The notes: generated by a model not told the origin, from the letters alone. A DNA stretch of 36,302 bases from Bacteroides faecis MAJ27 (GCF_900106755.1 NZ_FNNN01000036.1:1-36302); one strand, 5' to 3'. Numbered from the stretch's first letter, positions 9,150 to 18,307 are shown. Numbers and translations are program-made.

Positions 9150-10478
9150 ATGAAGAAAATAACACTAGCACTCTTATCCGTTTTACTGATCACAGCACTG
9201 GGAGGATGTAAAAGCACTACACCCCAGACAGCAGACAAAAATGTAAAACCTGCCTTGATGTGGTTTGATGCTGAAGCCAATTTTGAACGTTTCAGCCATC
9301 CCGATTCAATAGATTATTATCTGACTAAGATAAAATCACTGGGCTTTACCCACGCTGTTGTTGATGTACGCCCTATCACGGGAGAAGTATTGTTCGACAC
9401 AGAATTCGCACCTAAGATGCGCGAATGGCAAGGATATGAACGTAAAGACTTTGACTATCTGGGACATTTTATCAAGAAAGCGCATGAATTGGGAATAGAA
9501 GTGCATGCTTCTCTCAATGTATTTGTTGCCGGTCATAACTACTTTGACCGCGGATTGGTGTATTCCACTAACCCCGAGTGGGCATCTGTTGTATATACTC
9601 CGGAAGGCATGACTTCCATAACAAACGAAAAGAAAAAATATTCTGCCATGGTGAACCCTATCAACGAGGACTTTCGGACACATATTCTGAATGTCCTGAA
9701 AGACCTGGTTAAACGTTACCCTGATTTAGACGGATTAATGCTGGACAGAGTAAGATATGATGGTATTTCCGCCGACTTCTCCGATATCTCCCGCCAGCAG
9801 TTTGAAGCATATATCGGACAAAAAGTAGAAAAATTCCCGGAAGATATTTTTGAATGGAAGAAAGACTCCAACGGCAAATATTATCCCGAGCGTGGCAAGC
9901 ATTTTCTGAAATGGATCGAATGGCGTACCAAAAATATTTACGACTTTATGGCTCTTGCCCGAAAGGAAGTAAAAGCAGTCAATCCGGACATTTCTTTTGG
10001 TACTTATACGGGTGCCTGGTATCCTTCCTATTATGAAGTGGGAGTCAACTTTGCCAGTAACCAGTATGACCCGAGTAAAGATTTTGATTGGGCTACTCCG
10101 GAATACAAAAACTATGGATATGCAGAACTGATCGACCTCTATGCTACCGGCAACTACTATACAGATATCACAATCGAAGAATCTCTGAAGAATAAGAAAA
10201 CCGTATGGAACGAAACCGATTCACAAGGCCAAAGCGGTACATGGTATTCGGTAGAAGGATCGTGTCAGAAATTACGCCATATAATGAAAGACAATCAATT
10301 CATGGGGGGTATCCTGGTAGATCAATTCTATGATAACCCCGCAAAACTCTCGGCAACAATCGAAATGAACCTGAAAGCATCAGACGGATTGATGGTATTT
10401 GACATAGTACACATCATCAATAAAGGATTATGGAAAGAAGTTGAAAATGGAATGAGAGCTGGAGGAGCTCTGGAATAA
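9150..10478 (+). CDS. GHL10-type putative glycoside hydrolase lipoprotein, paralogue 2
   Basis: A 442-residue lipoprotein (lipobox LGGC, Cys20). Unlike paralogue 1 it has no acidic tract after the cysteine (KSTTPQTADK), so a periplasmic location is more likely. The GHL10 barrel starts at about 35: MWFDAEANFERF, VVDVRPITGEVLF, VHASLNVFVAG, DGLMLDRVRYD (Asp199), then TYTGAWYPSYYEVGVNFAS. It is visibly closer to the N-terminal half of the next gene than to paralogue 1, since both share the GAWYP(S/T)Y(Y/F)EVGVN block and the PEYKNYG/PDYKNYG block. Its gene begins 28 nt after paralogue 1 and ends 24 nt before the fusion gene. Paralogues 1 and 2 may act on opposite sides of the outer membrane. Confidence 0.85.
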   Translation: MKKITLALLSVLLITALGGCKSTTPQTADKNVKPALMWFDAEANFERFSHPDSIDYYLTKIKSLGFTHAVVDVRPITGEVLFDTEFAPKMREWQGYERKDFDYLGHFIKKAHELGIEVHASLNVFVAGHNYFDRGLVYSTNPEWASVVYTPEGMTSITNEKKKYSAMVNPINEDFRTHILNVLKDLVKRYPDLDGLMLDRVRYDGISADFSDISRQQFEAYIGQKVEKFPEDIFEWKKDSNGKYYPERGKHFLKWIEWRTKNIYDFMALARKEVKAVNPDISFGTYTGAWYPSYYEVGVNFASNQYDPSKDFDWATPEYKNYGYAELIDLYATGNYYTDITIEESLKNKKTVWNETDSQGQSGTWYSVEGSCQKLRHIMKDNQFMGGILVDQFYDNPAKLSATIEMNLKASDGLMVFDIVHIINKGLWKEVENGMRAGGALE

Positions 10479-10502
10479 TAAACATTTGAATCCTATAAAC
10501 AT

Positions 10503-13172
10503 ATGAAAAGACTCTCAATTATCTCCCTACTGTTATGGATTGGAATGGTGGCTTTTGCTACCGGAAAGTCCAAAGTGATGTGGTTGGATTGTTCTGCAAA
10601 TTTTCAGAGATTCAGCTACCCGGATTCCATCCGTTACTATGTGGACAAATGCCATGAAGCAGGAATCACTCACTTAGTATTGGATATAAAAGATAACACA
10701 GGTGAAGTGCTATACCCCAGCAAATACACCGCACAGAAAAAGAACTGGAAGAATTTCGATCGTCCGGATTTTGACTTTATCAATACCTTTATTAAGGCAG
10801 CCCATGCCCATGGGATGGTTATCTTTGCCGGGATGAATATTTTTGCAGATGGACAGAATATCGTAAAGCGTGGTGCCGTTTTTGATAAGCATAAGAAATG
10901 GCAGGCCATCAATTATGTCCCACGCAAAGGATTATTGCCCGTAACGGAAATAGAAGGAAAACCTACCATGTTCCTGAATCCGGCATTAAAGGAAGTGCAG
11001 AAATACGAAATAGACATTATCAAGGAAGTAGTCAGGAATTATGCTTTCGACGGCATTATGCTGGATCGTGCCCGTTACGATTGTATCGACTCTGATTTCT
11101 CTCCCGAATCCCGAAAAATGTTCGAGAAGTTTATAGGAAAGAAGATAGACAGATTTCCGGAGGATATACTTGAATGGCGGCCTAATGCTGAAGGAGGAAT
11201 TGACCGTGTCGGTGGTCCGTATTATCATCAATGGCTGACATGGAGGGCTTCCGTCATCTATAATTTCATCAAAGACGTACGTACTTCCATCAAAAAAGTG
11301 AATCCCGATTGTATGCTGGCGGCCTACACAGGGGCATGGTATCCTACCTACTTCGAAGTAGGAGTAAACTGGGCAAGCCAGAAGTATGATGTCAGCAAAG
11401 ACTTCAGTTGGGCAACACCCGACTATAAGAATTATGGATTTGCCGAATTACTGGATTTCTACACAAACGGGAATTATTATTGGAATGTAACACTCGACGA
11501 TTATTACCGGTCATCCGGCAAACATAAAAATGAAACGGACAGTGAATTTTCTACCGGAGAATATCTATGCGTAGAAGGAGGTTGCAAATATTCCAAATAC
11601 TTATTGAAAGATGCAGTACCCGTATGCGGAGGACTGTATGTAGAAGATTACAAACGAGATGTAAATCAGTTTCAGAAGGCGGTACGCATGAATCTGAAAG
11701 AATCGGACGGTGTGATGATTTTTGATATTGTACATATTATCCGTAACGGATGGTGGGACGAACTAAAAGAAGCACTGGATGAAACCAAGCTGGATGAAGC
11801 GGGAATGATTAAAGGAACCGTTACCTGCGACGGCAAAGGCATAGCCAATGTGGTAGTGACAGACGGACTGCGTTGCGTCACTACAGACAAGAACGGTATC
11901 TATCATCTGCCAAATCTCGGAAATACACGTTTTGTATATATCACAACTCCTGCCGGATACCTGACAGACTGCGAACAGACCATTCCCAGATTCTATCAGG
12001 AAATTGATCTGAGCAAGACAAATGAATATAACTTCCGCCTGAAGAAGAATCCTAAAGATGACAGCAAACATCTGTTTGTACTGGAAGCAGATGTACAAGC
12101 CGGCTTGAAAGAACATTGGGATTTGTACGCCCCCATCGTCGATGACTATAAACAATTAATCGACCAACATACCGATCGTGATGTATTCGGACTGAATTGC
12201 GGAGATATCTTCTGGGACACACCAGCCACTTTCTTTCCACCTTATATAGATAAAGCAAAGAAACTGGATATACCCATATACCGCGCAATCGGTAATCACG
12301 ATATCGATTGTAACGGAGCTACTCATGAAACATCGTACCGGACTTTCGAAGGATATTTCGGTCCTACCCATTATTCGTTCAACAAAGGAAATGCCCACTA
12401 TATTGTTATAAACAACAACTTTTATGTGGGACGTGAATACTTCTACATCGGTTATGTAGATGAAACTACTTTCAAATGGCTGGAAGAAGATTTATCTTAT
12501 GTACCTAAAGGCACACTGGTATTCTTCATGACACATATCCCCACTCGGATAACGGAACAGAAAAGACCTTTCAACTATGATTACGGTATGCTGGCGGGAG
12601 AAACGATCAATGCCGAATCTGTTCACCGATTATTGGACGGATACGAAACCCACTTTCTGACGGGACATCTTCATTCTAACTCCAATATCGTATTCAACGA
12701 TCATCAGATGGAACATAACACAGCTGCCGTATGCGGCATTTGGTGGCATGCAGATGTCTGCATAGACGGAACTCCCCAAGGATACGGAGTCTATGAAGTA
12801 GACGGCAATCAGGTAAAATGGTATTATAAAAGTGTCGGTCATCCGAAAGATTACCAATTCCGTAGTTACGGAGCAGGAACATCCAAGGAGTTTCCAAAAG
12901 ACATTATAGCAAACGTATGGAACTGGGATAAGAACTGGAAAGTAGAATGGCTGGAAAACGGGAAAGTAATGGGAGCAATGACTCAATATACAGGAGTCGA
13001 CCCTTATGCACACAAAGTATGTACGGATAAGAAAAGAACCATGCAAAGCTGGATATCAGCAGCAAACACCGGTCACATGTTTCGTGCCACTCCTGAAAAT
13101 CCGAGAGCTAACATAGAAATTAAAGTTACAGACCGCTTCGGTAATGTTTACCTGCAAACAATTTCTAAATAA
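10503..13172 (+). CDS. GHL10-type putative glycosidase fused to calcineurin-like metallophosphoesterase
   Basis: A single intact 889-residue frame with a Sec leader (about 1-20, no lipobox). Residues 24-425 are a GHL10 barrel like the two genes before it (DGIMLDRARYD, Asp188; AYTGAWYPTYFEVGVNW). Residues about 435-512 form a small beta-sandwich (GMIKGTVTCDGKGIANVVVTD, then TDKNGIYHLP), matching the MetallophosN module. Residues about 523-745 carry a full set of calcineurin-like metal ligands: Asp530-Val-Gln532, Gly567-Asp568, GNHD 597-600, His678 and GHLH 721-724. Gln replaces the His of the usual DxH. Residues about 750-889 form a C-terminal beta domain (MetallophosC-like). The coupling suggests cleavage of a phosphorylated or phosphodiester-linked sugar, with both steps in one periplasmic enzyme. 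The phosphoesterase substrate is not evident from sequence. Confidence 0.88.
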   Translation: MKRLSIISLLLWIGMVAFATGKSKVMWLDCSANFQRFSYPDSIRYYVDKCHEAGITHLVLDIKDNTGEVLYPSKYTAQKKNWKNFDRPDFDFINTFIKAAHAHGMVIFAGMNIFADGQNIVKRGAVFDKHKKWQAINYVPRKGLLPVTEIEGKPTMFLNPALKEVQKYEIDIIKEVVRNYAFDGIMLDRARYDCIDSDFSPESRKMFEKFIGKKIDRFPEDILEWRPNAEGGIDRVGGPYYHQWLTWRASVIYNFIKDVRTSIKKVNPDCMLAAYTGAWYPTYFEVGVNWASQKYDVSKDFSWATPDYKNYGFAELLDFYTNGNYYWNVTLDDYYRSSGKHKNETDSEFSTGEYLCVEGGCKYSKYLLKDAVPVCGGLYVEDYKRDVNQFQKAVRMNLKESDGVMIFDIVHIIRNGWWDELKEALDETKLDEAGMIKGTVTCDGKGIANVVVTDGLRCVTTDKNGIYHLPNLGNTRFVYITTPAGYLTDCEQTIPRFYQEIDLSKTNEYNFRLKKNPKDDSKHLFVLEADVQAGLKEHWDLYAPIVDDYKQLIDQHTDRDVFGLNCGDIFWDTPATFFPPYIDKAKKLDIPIYRAIGNHDIDCNGATHETSYRTFEGYFGPTHYSFNKGNAHYIVINNNFYVGREYFYIGYVDETTFKWLEEDLSYVPKGTLVFFMTHIPTRITEQKRPFNYDYGMLAGETINAESVHRLLDGYETHFLTGHLHSNSNIVFNDHQMEHNTAAVCGIWWHADVCIDGTPQGYGVYEVDGNQVKWYYKSVGHPKDYQFRSYGAGTSKEFPKDIIANVWNWDKNWKVEWLENGKVMGAMTQYTGVDPYAHKVCTDKKRTMQSWISAANTGHMFRATPENPRANIEIKVTDRFGNVYLQTISK

Positions 13173-13178
13173 GAAACA

Positions 13179-14603
13179 ATGAAATATCTAAGATATTACT
13201 TATGGATTATTTGCCTGTTATTCCCATTGGGAATACAGGCAAAAGTCAAGCTAACTTCCATTTGGGGAGACAACATGGTGTTGCAGCAACAATCGGAAGT
13301 AATCTTTAGGGGAAAAGCATCCGCCAATAAACAAATCGTTGCGATTGCATCATGGAATCAGCATAAAGTAACGACCCGGAGTGATCAGGAAGGTAACTGG
13401 AAGCTAAAGCTTCTCACTCCTGCCGCAGGCGGTCCTTATACAATCTCCTTTTCGGATGGCGAAAAACTGACGCTGAATAATATTCTGATTGGCGAAGTCT
13501 GGTTTTGCTCGGGACAATCTAATATGGAAATGCCCGTCAGGGGATTTCGCGGACAACCGGTGTACGGTTCGCAACCTTATATTGTAACCGCCGATCCTAA
13601 GCGAGAACTACGCCTGTTTACCGTCAAGAGAGATTGGAGTACAACTCCTAAAGAAGAGGGCGTCACAGGTCATTGGTCGGAGTTGTCTCCCAAAGAAGTC
13701 GGAGATTTTAGTGCTGTCGCTTATTTCTTCGGTGACTTGTTACAGCGTTCATTAGATGTCCCTGTCGGTCTCATTCATTGTTCATGGAGTGCTTCGAAAA
13801 TAGAAACCTGGATGGATAAAGAAACTTTGCAACACTTTCCTGAAGTCCAGTTGCCGGATATCAACCAAGCCGAGTTTGAATGGCCTGCAGGTACCCCTAC
13901 CTTGTTATGGAATGCAATGGTAAATCCTTGGAAAGGATTCCCGGTCAAAGGGGTTATCTGGTATCAGGGAGAGTCGAACTCTCCCAATCCGACTCTTTAT
14001 AAGAAACTGTTTCCTGCCATGGTGGCACAGTGGAGAGAATTTTTCAATAATCCCGGAATGCCCTTATATTATGTGCAAATCACTCCTTGGCAGGCAGAAG
14101 GGAAAGATAAGCTGGACCGGGCATGGTTTCGTCAGTGTCAGTTGGAACTTATGTACGAAGTTCCCAATGTAGGGATGGTGACAACGACCGATGCAGGAAG
14201 TGAGAAGTTTATTCATCCTCCTTATAAAATCAAGGTCGGTGAGCGGCTGGCATATTGGGCACTGGCAAAAACCTATGGCAAAGAAGGTTTCTTATATGCA
14301 GGGCCTTTCTATAAAAGCTGTCAACTGAAAGGAAATGTGGTAGAAATCACTTTTGAGAACGGCAATGAAGGACTTATTCCCGAAAACCAAAGACTGAAAG
14401 GATTCGAACTGGTAGATAAGAATGGAAGGATTGTGCCGGCAGAAGCAGAAATTATAAATGGCTCCGCACGTGTAAAAGTATGGAATGATTCCATATCCCA
14501 TCCCGTCGAAGTGCGCTATTGTTTCCGCAATTATATGGAAGGTGATCTTTTTAATAATGCGGAGATACCGGCTTCACCATTCCGAATCGTAGTACAACAA
14601 TAA
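13179..14603 (+). CDS. Sialate O-acetylesterase-like SGNH carbohydrate esterase
   Basis: A 474-residue secreted protein (signal about 1-21, ending GIQA). It has the typical sialate 9-O-acetylesterase family plan: an N-terminal beta domain (IWGDNMVLQQ..., GNWKLKLLTPAAGGPYT), the nucleophile block FCSGQSNMEMP with Ser114, the block GVIWYQGESN (259-268), and the acid/base region TTDAGSEKFIHPPYK with Asp338 and His346. Family members remove O-acetyl groups from sialic acids, but many PUL members deacetylate other sugars. No sialidase is present in the window, so sialic acid need not be the target. The gene starts 6 nt after the fusion gene and ends 10 nt before the membrane acetyltransferase. Confidence 0.9.
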   Translation: MKYLRYYLWIICLLFPLGIQAKVKLTSIWGDNMVLQQQSEVIFRGKASANKQIVAIASWNQHKVTTRSDQEGNWKLKLLTPAAGGPYTISFSDGEKLTLNNILIGEVWFCSGQSNMEMPVRGFRGQPVYGSQPYIVTADPKRELRLFTVKRDWSTTPKEEGVTGHWSELSPKEVGDFSAVAYFFGDLLQRSLDVPVGLIHCSWSASKIETWMDKETLQHFPEVQLPDINQAEFEWPAGTPTLLWNAMVNPWKGFPVKGVIWYQGESNSPNPTLYKKLFPAMVAQWREFFNNPGMPLYYVQITPWQAEGKDKLDRAWFRQCQLELMYEVPNVGMVTTTDAGSEKFIHPPYKIKVGERLAYWALAKTYGKEGFLYAGPFYKSCQLKGNVVEITFENGNEGLIPENQRLKGFELVDKNGRIVPAEAEIINGSARVKVWNDSISHPVEVRYCFRNYMEGDLFNNAEIPASPFRIVVQQ

Positions 14604-14613
14604 AAAAATAAAT

Positions 14614-16032
14614 ATGAACAGTAATATACGAGCTTCTTCTTTGGATGCCCTCCGAGGATATGCAATTCTTACGATGGTGCTTTCCGGAAGTATCGCTTGG
14701 GGAGTACTCCCCGGCTGGATGTATCATGCCCAGGTAGGACCTCGTTCTAATTTTGTATTCGATGGTTCTATATATGGCATCACGTGGGTAGACCTCGTGT
14801 TTCCCTTTTTCTTGTTTGCTATGGGAGCTGCCTTCCCTTTTTCAATAGGTAACAAATACAGAAAAGGCAGCTCCCGCTGGAAGATTGTATACGATAGTGT
14901 ACTGCGAGGTTTTCGTCTGACTTTTTTTGCTATTTACATTCAACATATCTATCCTTGGGTGGTATCTTCTCCACAGGATATCCGGTCATGGCTGATTGCG
15001 TTAGCCGGTTTTGCATTGATGTTTCCCATGTTTATGAGAATCCCGTTCAAGATGCCGGAATACGTGAGATTACTGATTAAAATAGCTGCTTATTCCATCG
15101 GTGTCATCATGTTGCTGAACATCACGTATGCCGATGGGCGGACCTTTAGTTTAGGATATAGCAATATCATCATTCTGGTATTAGCCAATATGGCAATCTT
15201 CGGTTCGTTAATCTATACTTTTACAATCAATAAGCCGTGGATCCGTATCGGCATACTGCCATTTATCATGGCAGTATTTCTGGGGAAAGAGAATCCGGAA
15301 TCATGGAATCATGCTGTGATGACATTCTCTCCGTTACCATGGATGTATCAGTTTGCCTACCTGAAATATCTGTTTATCGTAATTCCCGGTACGATTGCCG
15401 GAGAGTATCTGTACGGATGGCTGCAGAGCAAACAGACAACGCCATCTATAGCTTCCAACAATGACGAGCATAAAAGAATGCCCTGGATACTCCTGCTTAC
15501 TATCGGACTTATTATTTTGAATTTGTACGGTTTGTATATGCGGTATTTGCTTCTCAACTTGGCAGGAAGTATCATTATCCTAAGCATTTTGTACGTTTTG
15601 CTACAGATTGAAGGGAAAAATGCCAATTATTGGTACAGGCTATTTAAAGCAGGTGCTTATCTGGTACTACTGGGACTGGCTTTTGAAGCCTACGAAGGAG
15701 GCATCCGGAAAGATCCTTCTACCTACAGCTACTATTTTCTGTCAGCTGGACTTGCATTTATGGCTATGATTGCCTTTTCCATCATGTGTGATATCTACTC
15801 ATGGAGAAGACTGACACGACCACTGGAATACGCAGGTCAGAATCCTATGATTGCTTATGTATCCACTCAACTGGTCGTATTGCCGATATTAAACCTCGCA
15901 GGACTGGGAACTTACCTGTCTTATCTGGATCAAAATGCATGGCTTGGCTTTTTGAGAGGAGTCATTGTAACTTCTCTGGCTTTACTTATAACGATATTAT
16001 TTACCAAACTAAAATGTTTTTGGAGGACATGA
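14614..16032 (+). CDS. DUF5009 family membrane acyltransferase, HGSNAT-like
   Basis: A 472-residue polytopic membrane protein with about ten or more hydrophobic segments. The N-terminus reads SSLDALRGYAILTMVL, the signature of DUF5009 proteins related to heparan-alpha-glucosaminide N-acetyltransferase (HGSNAT). It is followed by WMYHAQVG with His38 and ITWVDLVFPFFLFAMGAA. His38 lies at the position where human HGSNAT, as I recall, carries its acetyl-accepting histidine just before the DLVFP block. HGSNAT moves acetyl from cytosolic acetyl-CoA across the membrane to a terminal alpha-glucosamine. By analogy this protein would acetylate a periplasmic sugar or oligosaccharide, which is inference. 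Its stop codon overlaps the ATG at 16029 (ATGA), next to the phosphodiester glycosidase gene. Confidence 0.85.
   Translation: MNSNIRASSLDALRGYAILTMVLSGSIAWGVLPGWMYHAQVGPRSNFVFDGSIYGITWVDLVFPFFLFAMGAAFPFSIGNKYRKGSSRWKIVYDSVLRGFRLTFFAIYIQHIYPWVVSSPQDIRSWLIALAGFALMFPMFMRIPFKMPEYVRLLIKIAAYSIGVIMLLNITYADGRTFSLGYSNIIILVLANMAIFGSLIYTFTINKPWIRIGILPFIMAVFLGKENPESWNHAVMTFSPLPWMYQFAYLKYLFIVIPGTIAGEYLYGWLQSKQTTPSIASNNDEHKRMPWILLLTIGLIILNLYGLYMRYLLLNLAGSIIILSILYVLLQIEGKNANYWYRLFKAGAYLVLLGLAFEAYEGGIRKDPSTYSYYFLSAGLAFMAMIAFSIMCDIYSWRRLTRPLEYAGQNPMIAYVSTQLVVLPILNLAGLGTYLSYLDQNAWLGFLRGVIVTSLALLITILFTKLKCFWRT
16022..16027 (+). promoter_or_regulatory. Shine-Dalgarno site deciding the start of the phosphodiester glycosidase
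   Basis: GGAGGA is an unusually good Shine-Dalgarno for this window and lies inside the end of the DUF5009 gene. It is 1 nt from the ATG at 16029 and 7 nt from the ATG at 16035, which favours 16035. The arrangement suggests translational coupling of the two genes. Confidence 0.65.
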
Positions 16033-16034
16033 TT

Positions 16035-17069
16035 ATGATAATCAAACGATTGTATTTTATAGCAACAGTCTTATTTGCTTTTTCCGTATGTTCATGTGGA
16101 GGAGAGAACTATCCGGATCATCCGTGGGAATGGGATCAGGATACCGAAGAAGAAGACCCGAATCCTGATATTATAGAACAAGGATGGACGGCTGTCGATA
16201 ATCTCGGCAAACTTCCCGATTATATTCAAGTATACAAATCTCCAGAGAATTTAGCCGGGAAAAAGGCTATTGCATATATAGCCGTTGCCGATATGACTAA
16301 AGCTAAATTCGAAGTTCTGGGAGATATTGCCTTTTCACAAGAAGCTAATGGATATGGAGGAAAGGCATTGAATACTCCTTCGGAATTTTATGAATCTTCT
16401 AAAGATCCTATCGTTGTTAATGGCGGATTGTTCTTCGCTAGCGGCGGGTTCTATTATTCACAGAATCTGGTAATTCGTAATGGGCAATTACTAGCTCCTA
16501 ATCAGAATTATTATTCAGAGGACTGGGTTACGATGTGGTATCCGACTTTAGGAGCTTTCTGTCAGATGAAAGATGGAACATTTCAAACCACATGGACTTA
16601 TCAAGGTTCCGATGGAATCAATTACTGTTACCCTGCCCCTGCTGACAATGATATAAAAAAGGACCCGCTTCCGGCACCGTCATCTACTTTTCCCAGTGGT
16701 GCGAAGGCATTGGAAGCAACCACCGGTATCGGAGGAGTAACAGTTTTACTGCGTGGAGGTGAAATCAAAAATACCTATGTACAGGAGATGTTGAATATTT
16801 CTGCTGCATCTAATCAACCTCGTACCGCCATTGGATATACAAATAATAAAAAAATGATTATCTTTGTATGCGAAGGCAGAAACATGACAGAAGGAGTAGC
16901 AGGATTAACTACTGCCAATGTAGCCACAGTTATGAAGGATCTGGGTTGTACAGAGGCTTTAAATTTAGATGGAGGCGGCTCGTCATGTATGCTGGTCAAC
17001 GGAAAAGAAACAATTAAAGGCAGTGACGGCAAGCAACGGAAAGTGTTGACTGCTGTCGGAATTAAGTAA
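16035..17069 (+). CDS. Phosphodiester glycosidase (NAGPA/DUF2233-like) lipoprotein
   Basis: A 344-residue protein. In-frame starts further upstream (from 15801) lie inside the DUF5009 gene. I choose 16035 because of the Shine-Dalgarno spacing and the leader; 16029 would add two residues. The lipoprotein signal ends VCSC (Cys21) and is followed by a strongly acidic stretch (DQDTEEEDPNPD), which points to the cell surface. Domain motifs match the mammalian uncovering enzyme NAGPA: VVNGGLFFAS (127-136, the NGGFF-type motif), PRTAIGYTNNKKMIIFVCEG (262-281) and ALNLDGGGSS (308-317). NAGPA hydrolyses GlcNAc-alpha-1-phospho-mannose diesters to free GlcNAc. The same chemistry here fits GH89 and the phosphoesterase fusion in this window. 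Family assignment is firm and the substrate is inferred. The next gene begins immediately after its stop. Confidence 0.88.
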   Translation: MIIKRLYFIATVLFAFSVCSCGGENYPDHPWEWDQDTEEEDPNPDIIEQGWTAVDNLGKLPDYIQVYKSPENLAGKKAIAYIAVADMTKAKFEVLGDIAFSQEANGYGGKALNTPSEFYESSKDPIVVNGGLFFASGGFYYSQNLVIRNGQLLAPNQNYYSEDWVTMWYPTLGAFCQMKDGTFQTTWTYQGSDGINYCYPAPADNDIKKDPLPAPSSTFPSGAKALEATTGIGGVTVLLRGGEIKNTYVQEMLNISAASNQPRTAIGYTNNKKMIIFVCEGRNMTEGVAGLTTANVATVMKDLGCTEALNLDGGGSSCMLVNGKETIKGSDGKQRKVLTAVGIK

Positions 17070-18143
17070 ATGATGAAACATTTTTTTATTCTTACTATGT
17101 TGTGCTTGTTTGGATTCGACCTGCAAGCACAACTGACGTATCATGAAGCGTCACAATTCCCTCTTCTTGGGAAAGCCACTGAAGCTACCGGAACTCGTTA
17201 TGAAAGATTTCCGGATTCATTGAAGAACGTATCTCGCGAACGGTTGTGGAATTTAAGCCGTAACTCCGCAGGTCTGGCAATACGTTTTCGGAGTAACTCC
17301 ACCCAAATAGCGGTAAAATGGGAGGCTCTTTTTAATAATCATATGAATCATATGACGGATGTAGGAACCAAAGGACTCGACCTTTATTGCCTTCAGGAAA
17401 ACGGTGACTGGCGTTTTGTCAACAGTGCCCGCCCTACTGCTAAAACGAACAGTGCAACGATTATTGCAAACATGCAGCCCAAAGAAAGGGAATACATGCT
17501 CTATCTGCCTTTATATGACGGAGTCGCCTCCCTGTCTATCGGAGTAGACTCATTGTCAACTATTGACCAACCTTTAGTTGACAGTCCGGTCCGCAAAAAG
17601 CCTGTTGCTTTTTACGGTACCAGTATCTTGCAAGGAGGATGTGCAGCGCGTCCGGGAATGGCACATACTAACATCATTTCACGACGCCTCAACCGAGAGT
17701 GTATTAATCTAGGGTTCAGTGGCAATGCATTGCTCGATCTGGAAGTAGCAAAAATAATGTCAGAAGTAGATGCCAGTGTCTTTGTGCTGGATTTTGTACC
17801 CAATGCTTCCGTTGAACAAATGGGGGAACGGATGGAAACTTTCTACCGAATCATCCGGGATAAGCACCCTGATACGCCCATTGTGTTTATAGAAGACCCT
17901 GTCTTCACTCACACATTATTCGACCAAAGAATAGACCGTGAAGTGAAAAGGAAAAATCAGACCTTAAATGAGATATTTAATTCACTAAAGAAACAAGGTG
18001 AAAAGAAGATATACTTGATTCATTCGAAAAACATGATAGGTAATGACGGGGAAGCAACAGTGGATGGTATTCATTTTACAGACTTAGGAATGATGAGGTA
18101 TGCAGATCTGGTGACTCCAATCATTAAAAAATTAATGAAGTAG
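17070..18143 (+). CDS. SGNH/GDSL-family esterase with N-terminal beta domain (left paralogue)
   Basis: A 357-residue secreted protein (signal about 1-20, ending LQA). An N-terminal beta domain of about 150 residues (RNSAGLAIRFRSNSTQIAVKW...) precedes an SGNH fold. The SGNH residues visible are YGTSILQGG with Ser185, NLGFSGNA with Gly215 and Asn219, LDFVPN around 240-245 in the block III position, and VDGIHFTDLG with Asp332 and His335. It probably removes an acyl group from a glycan. The ATG directly follows the TAA of the phosphodiester glycosidase gene, so the two are in one operon. It is a close paralogue of the gene at 19996-21078 on the opposite strand; long stretches such as GMAHTNIISRRLNRECINL are identical, and by eye about 65-70% of catalytic-domain residues match. 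Confidence 0.9.
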   Translation: MMKHFFILTMLCLFGFDLQAQLTYHEASQFPLLGKATEATGTRYERFPDSLKNVSRERLWNLSRNSAGLAIRFRSNSTQIAVKWEALFNNHMNHMTDVGTKGLDLYCLQENGDWRFVNSARPTAKTNSATIIANMQPKEREYMLYLPLYDGVASLSIGVDSLSTIDQPLVDSPVRKKPVAFYGTSILQGGCAARPGMAHTNIISRRLNRECINLGFSGNALLDLEVAKIMSEVDASVFVLDFVPNASVEQMGERMETFYRIIRDKHPDTPIVFIEDPVFTHTLFDQRIDREVKRKNQTLNEIFNSLKKQGEKKIYLIHSKNMIGNDGEATVDGIHFTDLGMMRYADLVTPIIKKLMK

Positions 18144-18307
18144 TAAAACCTATGAATTTACAGATCGAATTTTATTTCGTGTGTAAATAAAGAAAGATAA
18201 ATATTCATGGTTGATTCTTCAGTATTAGTAATCTTCGGCATCATAGCAGCGTCGGCTACAGACATCAAAGAAATTCTCAGATTTGAATTAAAATAAAGAT
18301 AGAAGTC
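18144..18307 (+). other. Intergenic gap before the broken esterase; one 29-codon ORF
   Basis: This 164-bp AT-rich gap breaks the otherwise tight spacing of the left operon. No clear hairpin or promoter stands out. An ATG-initiated frame of 29 codons runs from 18207 to 18296 and includes a hydrophobic run (VLVIFGIIAASA). It has no recognisable homology or Shine-Dalgarno, and I do not call it a gene. Confidence 0.4.

Noticed and set aside
13179..14603. Assigning true sialic acid deacetylation
   Set aside because: The fold is right, but no sialidase or sialic acid catabolic gene is present in the window, so only a general carbohydrate esterase role is supported.
15801..16034. N-terminal extension of the phosphodiester glycosidase frame upstream of 16035
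   Set aside because: It overlaps the 3' part of the DUF5009 gene, reads as low-complexity out-of-frame sequence, and would place the lipobox far from the N-terminus. The Shine-Dalgarno and leader at 16035 explain the start.
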